A stretch of 64,000 bases of DNA from JACPLA01 sp964602055 (GTDB lineage Bacteria; Bacteroidota; Ignavibacteria; UBA10030): positions 124,001 through 188,000 of the forward strand of contig CAZRPU010000001.1 of the NCBI GenBank assembly GCA_964602055.1, read 5' to 3'. The notes beneath the pieces are model-generated. The model had not been told where the DNA came from. It saw only the letters and a list, made by a program, of their open reading frames with translations, and did no database searches. A program made the position numbers and the translations under genes. Numbering within the stretch: the stretch's first letter is position 1; every line of letters starts with the position of its first letter. Of the stretch, positions 9,025 through 17,933 are shown piece by piece.

Positions 9025-9741
9025 ATGGCCCATCTTGAGAGTTTTCTCAGAAACCCCATCGCTTTTGCCATCAGGGCGGTGAAGAAGCTGACTCTTGAAC
9101 GATGGAAGTACGCAACGCAGGAAGGGTATGACGCGGAACAGTATTGGGGAGACAGGTTCAAGAAATATGGACTGAACCTACGCGGCCCGGGACATGACGG
9201 TCAGTCGATACAGGAGAATGAACTGTCCTATCACGACGCCGAAAGGGTGTTCAGGGGACTTTGTCATGACGAGGGTATTGACTTCAAAAATGCCAGGGTG
9301 ATGGAAATCGGCTGTGCAACAGGATTCTATGCAGGGATTTTCCAATCACTGGGCTCCGGGGACTACATGGGAATCGACGTCACCGACGTGCTTTTTCCGG
9401 AGCTGCAGAAACGTTTTGAACGATTTCGGTTTGCAAAGACCGATATCTCTCTCAGCGCTCTGCCTCGGGAGCCAAAATTCAATGTTGCAACGCTCATCGA
9501 TGTTGCTCAGCACATTGTGACGAGACCGAAATTTGAGTTTGCATTGGGCAATATCGATCAGTCTCTTGCTCCGCGGGGCAAGTTCATTTTTTCCGCGGAC
9601 CTTGAGAAGTCGTCCACGATTCATGCTTTTTATGAAACACAATGGGTTGTGGATGATTTCAGGAAGTGTCTTCCCCATCACGTCTTCAGCCCGCCGAGGC
9701 GTTTTCGCGACAAGTATCTTGTTTGTTCCACGAAACAGTGA
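9025..9741 (+). CDS. Class I SAM-dependent methyltransferase
   Basis: A 238-residue protein with the glycine-rich SAM motif VMEIGCATGFYAG at residues 92-104, an acidic motif II (MGIDVTD, 115-121) and a later FIFSADLE strand. The N-terminal 80 residues are specific to this protein and contain an amphipathic lysine-rich segment. No substrate can be named. It lies 176 bases after hemW and just before the DUF2723 gene, in a group with a second methyltransferase and a glycosyltransferase, so a role in a glycan or its lipid carrier is a reasonable inference. Confidence 0.8.
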   Translation: MAHLESFLRNPIAFAIRAVKKLTLERWKYATQEGYDAEQYWGDRFKKYGLNLRGPGHDGQSIQENELSYHDAERVFRGLCHDEGIDFKNARVMEIGCATGFYAGIFQSLGSGDYMGIDVTDVLFPELQKRFERFRFAKTDISLSALPREPKFNVATLIDVAQHIVTRPKFEFALGNIDQSLAPRGKFIFSADLEKSSTIHAFYETQWVVDDFRKCLPHHVFSPPRRFRDKYLVCSTKQ

Positions 9742-9794
9742 GAATGTCGGATTCGCCCGTGGTGGGTTTTTTCTCAAGTTTTCAAGAGGTCAGA

Positions 9795-12512
9795 ATGTCC
9801 ACACGACGTCTCAACAGGATTATCGCCGTTTCGATATTTCTCGTAGCTCTGGTTACGTATCTCAGAACGCTCTCTCCCACGGTGGTCTTTTGGGATGTGG
9901 GGGAGTTCATGGCTGCAGCGTACTACCTGCAAGTACCGCATCCTCCCGGAGCGCCGCTCTTTCTCATTGTGGCGCGCGTGTTTTCCATGATTCCGTTTGC
10001 AGCCGACATGGCGGTGCGCATGCACTTTATTTCGGCTCTTGCAAGCGCAGCGGCCGTCATGTTCTTGTATCTCGTTTCCGTCCGCTTCATCTCGATGTGG
10101 CGCGGAAAGCCGGAATCGGCCTACGACAAGGTGGTCGTGTACGGTTCATCGGTCATTGGAGCGCTTTCCTTCACCTTTAGCAAGACATTTTGGTTCAACG
10201 CAGTGGAAGCGGAAGTCTATGGGCTGAGCATGTTCTTTGTCAGTTCGATCTTGTGGCTTGGCCTCCGGTGGTATGAGAAGGCCGATTGGCGCCGCGGCGA
10301 CGTTTATCTGCTGCTGATCGCATATATGCTCGGCCTCTCCGTTGGCGTCCATCTCCTGGCGATCCTTGTTCTGTTTTCCGTCATGCTGCTTATTTACTTC
10401 CGGTTATACAAGTTTTCGTTCGAGAGCCTGATGAAATTCGGTGTCGGGGCTTTACTCGTGTTCGCCGTTGTCTATCCCGGTGTTGTCAAATGGCTGCCAT
10501 CGCTTCTTGACGGTGAGTTCGGGGGTACGCGCAGCGAAATCTTCGTCTTTATCCCTTTCATTGCCATCGGGGGGGCTCTGTATGGTGTTTATCGTTCCAT
10601 CCAGCTGAACCAGCGAATTCTCAATGTCGGCCTGCTCGCGTTTCTTCTCATCGTTCTCGGGTATTCCACCTATACCATGGTCTTTATCCGTGCGAACGCG
10701 AGTCCGCCCATGAACGAGAACAATCCCGATAACCTCACGCGTCTTGTGAGTTATCTCAATCGTGAACAGTACGGCACGGCCCCGTTGATTAACCGTCGAT
10801 GGAACAACACCGAGCCGGAGCAGATCGAAGCCGCAAGGAAATACACGAGCGATTGGGATTATTTCTGGAGCTACCAGCTCAAGCATATGTACCTGCGGTA
10901 CTTTGGGTGGAACTATGTAGGTGTCGAAGGGGATTGGAAGGAAGCGGGCGTGAACTGGAAGCAGCTGTATGGCATTCCGCTCCTCCTCGGAATCTTCGGA
11001 GCGTTCTATCACTGGCAACGGGACTGGAAAATGGCTTCGGTGGCAACGAGCTTTTTCCTTGTTCTGGGGCTTGCGCTCGTTGTGTACTTCAACATGCAGG
11101 AGCCTCAGCCACGGGAACGCGATTATTTCTATGTCGGGTCGTTCTTCATGTTCTCGATGTGGATCGGCGTCGGGGTTCTCGGACTCATCGACGAAATCAA
11201 GGAGCGGTTCTTCCGTCAAACAAATCCTGCCCCGGCGGCTTACGCCGTTCTTGCGCTCGCCTTTGCGTTTGTCCCGGTGAACATGGCCCGAACGAATTTT
11301 CACGAGGCCGACAGGACGGGCAACTATGTTGCCTGGGACTATTCCTATAACCTCCTGCAATCCTGCGACAAAGACGCGATTCTCTTCACCAACGGGGATA
11401 ACGATACTTTCCCTCTGTGGTATCTTCAGGATGTCGAGGGGATTCGACGCGATATCAGAATCGTCAACCTGAGCCTGCTCAATACGAACTGGTACATTTA
11501 TCAGCTGAAGAATCAGGAGCCGTACGGCGCGAAAAAAGTGCCGATCAGTATTCCCGACGTACGGATCGAGAATATCTCGCCTCTTTTCCCGTATCAGGCC
11601 ACGGTGAGGGAAATCCCTTTGCCGAAAGCAATTATCGACCAGTACGGAGTAAAAGACACTTCGATCACGAACCGGGGAGCGATCAAATTCACGCTTGCAC
11701 CCACGATCAGTCTTGGACAGTACAACGGGCTGCGGGTGCAGGATGTCATGGTCTACGATATCATCAGAACCAGCAACTGGGAACGGCCGATTTATTTTGC
11801 CATGACGGTTTCCGACGACAGTAAAATTGGCTTGCGCGACTTTATGCGTCTCGAAGGGATGGCCTTCCGGTTTGTGCCGAGACAGGGGCAGTACTGGCAG
11901 ATTCTGGACGATGAGAAGATGTGGACGAATTTCTTTACCCGGATCACGGAAGCCTCAAAAGAATACCAGCCGGGATTCCTCTGGCGCGGACTCAATGACA
12001 GCGGAACGTATTTCGACGAAGACGTACGCCGGCTCATGAGCAACTACCGGCAGGCCTTTTTTGCGCTGGGGTACTACTATGCGAATATCAAGAAGGAACC
12101 GCAGAAATTCGCCGCTGTCCTGGACAGGATGGAGGAAGTTATTCCCCATAAGATCATCGCGATGCCCCTGGCGATGAAATTCGATATTGCCAACTATTAT
12201 CAGCTGGCCGGCCGCGCCGATACCCAGCGGCAGCTTCTTGAGGAAATTCTTGCGGAAGTGAAACCCGTCGTTGACCGCGGGGAAGTACCGGCGGTTGCCC
12301 AGGACAATCCCTACATCCTCCTCCTGCAGGTGTATGAGACATTGGGACGGTACGACGAAGCCCTCGGTTTGCTCGATGTGATTCGCGAAAAGTATCAAAG
12401 AGAAGAAGGCGTGGAACAATTCGTGAATGACCGACGGCTTCAGCTCCAGGCCCGCAAAAGGGTCAGTGCAGATTCGACAGTGGTTGTTGCTCCGGGCACC
12501 CAGGGAAAATGA
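9795..12512 (+). CDS. DUF2723 (TMEM260-like) polytopic membrane protein, putative glycosyltransferase
   Basis: A 905-residue protein with about ten transmembrane helices in the first 500 residues and a soluble C-terminal region with helical-repeat character. The N-terminal loop after the first helix has WDVGEF (33-38) and HPPGAPLF (49-56), the hallmark of DUF2723; the acidic residue there is placed like the catalytic Asp of GT-C glycosyltransferases. The eukaryotic relative TMEM260 is an O-mannosyltransferase, so protein O-glycosylation is a plausible but unproven role. The ATG at 9795 has AAGAGGT upstream. The next methyltransferase overlaps by four bases. Confidence 0.85.
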   Translation: MSTRRLNRIIAVSIFLVALVTYLRTLSPTVVFWDVGEFMAAAYYLQVPHPPGAPLFLIVARVFSMIPFAADMAVRMHFISALASAAAVMFLYLVSVRFISMWRGKPESAYDKVVVYGSSVIGALSFTFSKTFWFNAVEAEVYGLSMFFVSSILWLGLRWYEKADWRRGDVYLLLIAYMLGLSVGVHLLAILVLFSVMLLIYFRLYKFSFESLMKFGVGALLVFAVVYPGVVKWLPSLLDGEFGGTRSEIFVFIPFIAIGGALYGVYRSIQLNQRILNVGLLAFLLIVLGYSTYTMVFIRANASPPMNENNPDNLTRLVSYLNREQYGTAPLINRRWNNTEPEQIEAARKYTSDWDYFWSYQLKHMYLRYFGWNYVGVEGDWKEAGVNWKQLYGIPLLLGIFGAFYHWQRDWKMASVATSFFLVLGLALVVYFNMQEPQPRERDYFYVGSFFMFSMWIGVGVLGLIDEIKERFFRQTNPAPAAYAVLALAFAFVPVNMARTNFHEADRTGNYVAWDYSYNLLQSCDKDAILFTNGDNDTFPLWYLQDVEGIRRDIRIVNLSLLNTNWYIYQLKNQEPYGAKKVPISIPDVRIENISPLFPYQATVREIPLPKAIIDQYGVKDTSITNRGAIKFTLAPTISLGQYNGLRVQDVMVYDIIRTSNWERPIYFAMTVSDDSKIGLRDFMRLEGMAFRFVPRQGQYWQILDDEKMWTNFFTRITEASKEYQPGFLWRGLNDSGTYFDEDVRRLMSNYRQAFFALGYYYANIKKEPQKFAAVLDRMEEVIPHKIIAMPLAMKFDIANYYQLAGRADTQRQLLEEILAEVKPVVDRGEVPAVAQDNPYILLLQVYETLGRYDEALGLLDVIREKYQREEGVEQFVNDRRLQLQARKRVSADSTVVVAPGTQGK

Positions 12513-13321
12513 CACAGCCCGCCATGCGTTCCGAGGAAAAAGAATCACGGAGATCGCATTGGGAGGCGTTTTGGGAAGAAAAGCAGGAAGTCGGAGAGGT
12601 TTATTCCAACGCCGACAGGATCCTCAGGAACTTCCGGGAAGTGATGGATCTGAAGGGAAAGCGGATCCTCGAGATTGGTGCGGGAACGGGGCGTGACAGT
12701 TTTCCGCTGGCACGCGAGGGGGCCTTCGTCGTTCAGCTGGACTATGCCGAGAATTCCCTCCTGATTCTCAAACAACTTGCCGGCCAGGAACGGCTGGAAA
12801 CACACATCGTCGGAGGGGACACCTTCCGCCTCCCGTTCAAAGACGGATCGTTCGATGCAGTCTTTCACCAGGGGCTGCTTGAGCACTTTCGAAAGCCTTA
12901 CGCGGACCGCCTCCTGAAAGAGAACGTCAGGGTCCTGCGCGACGGAGGGGTTCTTTTGGTGGACGTTCCTCAGCGCTATCACGTCTACACTCTTGCGAAG
13001 CATCTCCTCATTGCCTTGAACAAGTGGTTTGCGGGATGGGAGCGTTCGTTTTCTTTCCGCGAGCTCCAGCGCGAGATGCGCAATCTGGGTCTCACACCGG
13101 TTCACGCCTACGGGGAGTGGATGGTGCCGAGTTTCACCTACCGCGTCCTGCGCGAGATGTTCAAGAAAATTCGCATTCCTCTGCCCCTCTACCCGCGGGG
13201 CCCGCGTGTCCTGAGAGCAGCCCGCACCCTTGTCAGGAACCTCATGACATCCACGCGCCTTCCATTGCTGACCGGCATTTCTATCGGTGTCATCGCCCGC
13301 AAGACCTCCGTTCATCCATGA
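12509..13321 (+). CDS. Class I SAM-dependent methyltransferase
   Basis: A 270-residue methyltransferase of the Methyltransf_11 type. The SAM motif ILEIGAGTGRD is at 53-63, VQLDYAENS at about 75-83, the acidic DGSFDAVFHQGLLEH segment follows, and then a strand VLLVDVP. The C-terminal third is basic and hydrophobic, typical of enzymes that modify lipid-linked or membrane substrates. It overlaps the DUF2723 gene and the next glycosyltransferase by four bases each (ATGA), so the three are translationally coupled. The substrate is unknown. Confidence 0.82.
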   Translation: MTQPAMRSEEKESRRSHWEAFWEEKQEVGEVYSNADRILRNFREVMDLKGKRILEIGAGTGRDSFPLAREGAFVVQLDYAENSLLILKQLAGQERLETHIVGGDTFRLPFKDGSFDAVFHQGLLEHFRKPYADRLLKENVRVLRDGGVLLVDVPQRYHVYTLAKHLLIALNKWFAGWERSFSFRELQREMRNLGLTPVHAYGEWMVPSFTYRVLREMFKKIRIPLPLYPRGPRVLRAARTLVRNLMTSTRLPLLTGISIGVIARKTSVHP

Positions 13322-14451
13322 ACATTCTTGTCATCAACTGGCAGGATATCCGCAATCCGCTGGGCGGAGGAGCGGAAGTTCACCTGCATGAAATTTTCAA
13401 ACGCGTTGCCGCCCGCGGGCATCAGGTAACCCTCCTGTGTTCCCGGTTTGCCGGATCAGCGAGTGAAGAGACCATCGACGGTATTCGCGTCATCCGGTGC
13501 GGAAGCCGCAACACCTTCAATTTCCATGTTCCCTTCCAATATATCTTTAAGCTCCGCCGGATGAGGTTCGACGTGATTGTCGATGACCTGAACAAGATTC
13601 CCTTCTTTACCCCGCTGTTTGTTCGGCGGCCGCTTGCAGGGATTATCCATCACCTCTTCGGTAAAACAATCTTTTCAGAAGTATTTTTCATTCCGGCCCT
13701 GTACGTGGCTGCAGCCGAAAATCTCGCTCTTCCCGTGTACAAGCACATTCCGCTCGCGGTCGTTTCCGAAAGCACGAAGAAAGAAATGCTTTCTCACGGC
13801 TACAGGGAAAAGAACCTCTTTCTCGTGCCCAATTGTGTTGACCATCTGCAGTACAGAGCAATGGAAGTCGAGAAGCAATCTGGCCCCGTTATAGGCTATC
13901 TTGGCAGGCTGAAGAAGTATAAGAGCGTCGAAGACCTTCTTTTTGCATTCAGTATCGTCCTGAAGGAATTTCCGACAGTTAGGCTGCAGGTTATCGGCGA
14001 GGGTGATGCGAGGAGAAATCTGGAAACCATCGCGCGGGAAACAAAGGTTGCGCCCAGCGTCGATTTTCTGGGGCACGTTACCCATGAGGAAAAAATTCAG
14101 TACCTGAGCCAGATGAAATTCGTCGTCAACACTTCGGCGAAAGAGGGCTGGGGGTTGACGGTCATCGAGGCGAACGCGTGCGGTGTTCCCGTCATCGCGA
14201 GCGACGTACCGGGCCTTAGGGATTCCGTGCTCGATGAGAGGACCGGATTGCTCTACGAATATGCAAACGTGGAGCAGTTGGCCCAGAAAATGCTGCTGCT
14301 CCTCAGGGATGACGTCCTGTGTTCACGATTGGCGAGCGAGGCGATGAGGTGGGCGAAGTCGTTCGACTGGGAACGGTCGGCCGACGCGATGCTTGAAATG
14401 CTTCAGCATGCCATCACGACACATCCTTCCGGATCCCGAGAGCGTTCCTGA
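13318..14451 (+). CDS. GT4-family glycosyltransferase
   Basis: A 377-residue GT-B fold retaining glycosyltransferase. The N-terminal domain opens with MNILVINWQDIRNPLGGGAE; the C-terminal domain has GYLGRLKKYKSVEDL and the family motif EGWGLTVIEANACGVPVIAS with the ExxxxxxxE pair. It takes a nucleotide-activated sugar and acts at the cytoplasmic face, but donor and acceptor are not predictable. I chose the ATG at 13318, which overlaps the previous stop (ATGA), over an open frame 98 codons longer. Its 3-prime end overlaps the oppositely oriented LOG gene by 38 bases. Confidence 0.9.
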   Translation: MNILVINWQDIRNPLGGGAEVHLHEIFKRVAARGHQVTLLCSRFAGSASEETIDGIRVIRCGSRNTFNFHVPFQYIFKLRRMRFDVIVDDLNKIPFFTPLFVRRPLAGIIHHLFGKTIFSEVFFIPALYVAAAENLALPVYKHIPLAVVSESTKKEMLSHGYREKNLFLVPNCVDHLQYRAMEVEKQSGPVIGYLGRLKKYKSVEDLLFAFSIVLKEFPTVRLQVIGEGDARRNLETIARETKVAPSVDFLGHVTHEEKIQYLSQMKFVVNTSAKEGWGLTVIEANACGVPVIASDVPGLRDSVLDERTGLLYEYANVEQLAQKMLLLLRDDVLCSRLASEAMRWAKSFDWERSADAMLEMLQHAITTHPSGSRERS

Positions 14452-14959
14452 GCGCCGCGACACATTCAGCCGGCGTTGTAACTCTGCGAACCCGTGGGGC
14501 GGTGCCGCCGTCGAGGAGCAGCTCACGCTCCACAGTTTCGATGACCGGATCCCAGAAAGGACCCGCCGCAACAATAGCCTTCCCGGGGATTACCCCTTTA
14601 TTCACGAATTCCCAGACGGCTGCGAGTTCCAGCATCGTTCCCGTCCCCCCGCGCAAAACCACATAGGCCTCGCCAAGTTCAATCAGCTTCAGAAGCCTCT
14701 CCACCATTGTTTCCGTCCTGATTTCCTTTTCAATCCATTGGTTTGCGGTCCGTTGGAATATCCGGGTTGTGACACCGACCGTATGTCCGCCCGCCTCACG
14801 GGCGCCGCGGGCCGCCGCCTCCATGGTTCCCCCATAGCCGCCGTTGCAGACGGAGAAGCCTCCCGCCGCGAGCGCTTTGCCGGTTTCGTACGCAAAGGAA
14901 TATTCGTCCGATCCCGGTTGCGGCCTCGAACTGCCAAAGATCGTTACAAGAGGAGCCAT
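14414..14959 (-). CDS. LOG-family nucleotide phosphoribohydrolase-like protein
   Basis: A 181-residue Rossmann-like protein. The N-terminal VTIFGSSRP, the central GYGGTMEAAARGA and the LRGGTGTMLE segment correspond to the LOG/lysine decarboxylase-like signature (PGGxGTxxE in most members; here the first Pro is replaced by Arg). Characterised LOG enzymes release cytokinin bases from nucleotide monophosphates or act as general nucleotide 5-prime-monophosphate phosphoribohydrolases. The true substrate here is unknown. It is the last gene of a minus-strand group behind the TonB receptor, 3 bases downstream of that gene's stop. Confidence 0.8.
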   Translation of the reverse strand: MAPLVTIFGSSRPQPGSDEYSFAYETGKALAAGGFSVCNGGYGGTMEAAARGAREAGGHTVGVTTRIFQRTANQWIEKEIRTETMVERLLKLIELGEAYVVLRGGTGTMLELAAVWEFVNKGVIPGKAIVAAGPFWDPVIETVERELLLDGGTAPRVRRVTTPAECVAALRNALGIRKDVS

Positions 14960-14962
14960 GGT

Positions 14963-16915
14963 TTAGTCGAGGAAAATCCAGTTAATGCTTAACCTGACGT
15001 TTCGCCCAAGTTCGGGATATGGATAGACCGTCATGTACTGCTTGTCGAGGATATTCTCCCAGGTAAGGTTGATGAAGGCATCGCCAATATTGAAGACGCC
15101 GAACAGGTCCACGGTAGAAAAAGACTGAAGAGGTGCGGCAGTATTCTCTGCGGAGACCATTGGCGAGGGCAGGAAGCGGACGCCGTCATGGCGGCTGACA
15201 AAGCGTGATCGAAGCCCAAGGCGGGTTTGCAATGCTCCGTTGAGAAGCTCGCCGCTGTAGGTGATCTCACCTGTGAGGATCAAACGCGGGAAAGATGATG
15301 AAGAAGCTTGTTCCTTGATATCCGTGGAGGTTAATCCGCCCGCCACAAGGAACGCCGACCACTGAATTTCGGCCCGGCCGGAAACCTGGGTTATCGTGAT
15401 TTCAGGAGTGACCCTGATAATCGGGAACAACGACGAAGACGTGGCCGGTGTGAAGACAAGAGCGTTCCGCACTGTCCGCTTGGAGAGTACTGCGGTACTC
15501 CGGAACACTGTCCCGAGCCTGAAAGCTGCCGACAGTTCCATGAGGGTATGGCGCTCGAGCAGGTTCAGGGAGGGGGAATTGAATTGATACGAACCCCACA
15601 AGGTTTCCTGCATGGAAGGAAAACGGACGAAACGTGCGTAGGATGCCCCGAGGTCCAGCGACATGAGCGGATGCAGTGAAACGGACCCCCCGTACGAAAA
15701 CGATCTTCCTTCTCCATAAGATTCCCCTCGCGCAAAAACGGATGGCTCTGCGACACTGCCGATATCCACTGCGAGATTCCCGTACCATGCGGCATACGTT
15801 TTTGTGAGAGAGAGTGAGCGCTGCGTTACTGCCCGGCGTTCGGCTTGTCCGCCCAGCACGAGAGAGAGAGGCTTGAAGTTCAGGATTTGCTGGAGGCTTC
15901 CCCCCGCAAGGGTCCATGACCATCGTTCAACGCCGGCAGAGGCGGAATCGCGGTACTCACGCTCTGAGGTTGAGTAGTAGAGGCTTGCCTTCGTTGTCCA
16001 GGAAGTGTCCGGCAGGAGGGCGCCGATTGCCGCAAGCGTGACGTCCCTGCGTGTCTGCGTCTGAGATCCCAGCCTCGTGCCCACAACAGCCTCTGCTTCA
16101 TTGAATGGATCGTTGCCGAGAGCTCGCGTACTGTCGAAAAGGACTCCGCCGTTCATCCCGGTAACAGATCGGCGGTAGAAATCCGACAAGCTCATATTGA
16201 ATCGGTCGGAGAAATTATACCTCAGCCGCGACCGGACGATCCATGAGTCGTACGCACTGTTGAAAAACCTCTCGTCGGATACCTGGCGTTGGATGCCAAT
16301 CATGAGATTCATCCGGCGAAGAACGTTCTGCGTAAAGAACGCATCGGTGAGGAGGTGCTCGTTCGGCCCCTGGCTGAAACGGACCTTCGTGATGGGGCGC
16401 CCGGTGTTATACTGGCGCGTGACCGCATTGATGGTTGCTCCGGAGCCGTTCAGGCTGTACAGGAACGAAGCGGGACCGGTGAAGAGTTCGACGTGGTCGA
16501 TAAACTCAAGAGGAAGATCGTACAGGTTTTCCGTGCCGGTCAGGAGGTCGTTCATGGGCCGGCCGTCCATCAGGATGGCAATGCCCCGCCAGTCGATGCC
16601 TCCCACGGAGAGAAGGTCTGGCTGGCCCGCTGATCCAAGCCTGCGGAGGAACATCCCGTGCTGGAGTTTCAGCAGGTCGCCGGCGGTTGCTGCGTCGGTC
16701 CAGAGGAACCTTGAAGCGGAAAACCCGCTGGTGTCCCTTTCGGGCAGCAACGATCCGATCCCGGGGAGAAAGAAAATGCGCACCGAATCCGCCGTTGCGA
16801 CGGAATCCGGAGGCTGATGAGCAAGCGAATCCTGAATATTCCAGGCGAGCGCGGAGATGCTCCCGAGCGAGAGAATTCCAAAAATAGCAAGTAGGCGGAG
16901 ATTTCTGATCTTCAA
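14963..16915 (-). CDS. TonB-dependent outer-membrane receptor
   Basis: A 650-residue protein with an N-terminal signal sequence (hydrophobic ~8-24), a plug domain at about 65-170 (segment with LMDGRPMNDLLTG and GPASFLYSLNGSGATIN) and a C-terminal beta-barrel of alternating aromatic strands ending in a terminal aromatic strand (RLSINWIFLD), as needed for BAM insertion. Receptors of this BtuB/CirA type import cobalamin, siderophores or similar ligands; the cargo is not predictable. No obvious TonB box is seen after the signal peptide. Its start overlaps the ispE stop by four bases, an unusual partner for an isoprenoid gene. Confidence 0.88.
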   Translation of the reverse strand: MKIRNLRLLAIFGILSLGSISALAWNIQDSLAHQPPDSVATADSVRIFFLPGIGSLLPERDTSGFSASRFLWTDAATAGDLLKLQHGMFLRRLGSAGQPDLLSVGGIDWRGIAILMDGRPMNDLLTGTENLYDLPLEFIDHVELFTGPASFLYSLNGSGATINAVTRQYNTGRPITKVRFSQGPNEHLLTDAFFTQNVLRRMNLMIGIQRQVSDERFFNSAYDSWIVRSRLRYNFSDRFNMSLSDFYRRSVTGMNGGVLFDSTRALGNDPFNEAEAVVGTRLGSQTQTRRDVTLAAIGALLPDTSWTTKASLYYSTSEREYRDSASAGVERWSWTLAGGSLQQILNFKPLSLVLGGQAERRAVTQRSLSLTKTYAAWYGNLAVDIGSVAEPSVFARGESYGEGRSFSYGGSVSLHPLMSLDLGASYARFVRFPSMQETLWGSYQFNSPSLNLLERHTLMELSAAFRLGTVFRSTAVLSKRTVRNALVFTPATSSSLFPIIRVTPEITITQVSGRAEIQWSAFLVAGGLTSTDIKEQASSSSFPRLILTGEITYSGELLNGALQTRLGLRSRFVSRHDGVRFLPSPMVSAENTAAPLQSFSTVDLFGVFNIGDAFINLTWENILDKQYMTVYPYPELGRNVRLSINWIFLD

Positions 16916-17805
16916 AGCATTCCCCGGCCATTGGCCTGCGGAGGCGGCGCCGCACTGAGGGCAGGAGCGAACCCCGGGCGGGTTGACGACACACGCCCGA
17001 ACGGCGGAAGCAGCGAGAGGAGATTTTTTGCAGTGGATTCCGAACGAACCAGGCCGAAAACCGAGGCGCCGCTCCCGCTCAAAAGAGCAACATCCGCACC
17101 GTTGTTCAGCAGCGCTTCCTTTACGGCCCGAATCTCGGGATGGGTTTCGAAAACAACGTCTTCGAAATCGTTCGTCAGGGATTTTGAAAGAATTTCCGGA
17201 TTATGGAGATTCTCCTTGAGGACCATACGCAGGTCGGTTCCAATTGCCGGCTCCCTGCGTTTGAGGTTCTTGTACGCCCAGGCTGTGGAAACGTGAACTG
17301 GGGGAGTGACCACGATGATCCAGTAAGGGAGATTCAGTGCGATGGGTTCGAGCAGTTCCCCTCGTCCCGTGGCGTAGGCAGTGCCGCCGTTCAGAAAGAA
17401 GGGTACGTCCGATCCTATGGTCAGTGCAAGCGATTGAAGTTCGGAGGGGGCGATATCGAGGTTCCAGAGTTGTACGAGGGCCTTGAGCGTTGCTGCTGCA
17501 TCCGCGCTTCCGCCGCCGAGTCCGGCCCCGATCGGGATATTCTTTCTCAGATTGATGTCGACGCCGTCGGGACTTCCGGTGAGGTCGCGGAGAAGATGCG
17601 CCGCCCGAACGCACAGGTTGGAACCGTCCGTCGGGAGGTCGCTGAGGTTTGTTGACAGCTTGATGTCGTGCTCATGCAGCCGAACGTCCAGCTCGTCAAA
17701 CATGTCGATTTGATGAAAAACAGTAGCAAGATCGTGATAGCCGTCCTGCCGTTTTCCGAGAACCCGAAGTCCGAGGTTTATTTTCGCGAACGCCCGTGTG
17801 ATCAT
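16912..17805 (-). CDS. ispE: 4-diphosphocytidyl-2-C-methyl-D-erythritol kinase (IspE)
   Basis: GHMP-family kinase of the non-mevalonate isoprenoid pathway; it phosphorylates CDP-methylerythritol. At 297 residues it has normal length. The N-terminal AKINLGLRVLGKRQDGYH block and the ATP-binding loop IPIGAGLGGGSADAA (about 88-102) are diagnostic, and the C-terminal LLSGSGASVFG glycine motif is present. It is the first gene of a minus-strand operon with the TonB receptor and LOG gene and shares a 128-base divergent region with kdsA. Confidence 0.96.
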   Translation of the reverse strand: MITRAFAKINLGLRVLGKRQDGYHDLATVFHQIDMFDELDVRLHEHDIKLSTNLSDLPTDGSNLCVRAAHLLRDLTGSPDGVDINLRKNIPIGAGLGGGSADAAATLKALVQLWNLDIAPSELQSLALTIGSDVPFFLNGGTAYATGRGELLEPIALNLPYWIIVVTPPVHVSTAWAYKNLKRREPAIGTDLRMVLKENLHNPEILSKSLTNDFEDVVFETHPEIRAVKEALLNNGADVALLSGSGASVFGLVRSESTAKNLLSLLPPFGRVSSTRPGFAPALSAAPPPQANGRGML

Positions 17806-17875
17806 ACGATCAAAGTCAGCAAAAAATACGTCAATATGGATGGAGAAGCAAGGCAGAGGGCCGTAAGGCCGTTCT

Positions 17876-17904
17876 TTGATTGTCTCTCCATTTTTCTGTA
17901 TCTT
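17876..17904 (+). promoter_or_regulatory. Candidate promoter of the kdsA-lpt operon
   Basis: TTGATT at 17876-17881 and TATCTT at 17899-17904 are 17 bases apart, about 30 bases before the kdsA start. A 7-base inverted repeat, ATGGAGA at 17840-17846 and TCTCCAT at 17885-17891, reaches into the spacer and could be an operator for this promoter or part of the divergent ispE leader. Each hexamer matches the sigma-70 consensus at four of six positions. Confidence 0.4.
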
Positions 17905-17933
17905 TTTTGTTTGAACTCCGATTTTGAGGCCGG

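Noticed and set aside
10452..11360. A 302-codon minus-strand open frame inside the DUF2723 gene
   Set aside because: Antisense shadow of a clear membrane protein gene.
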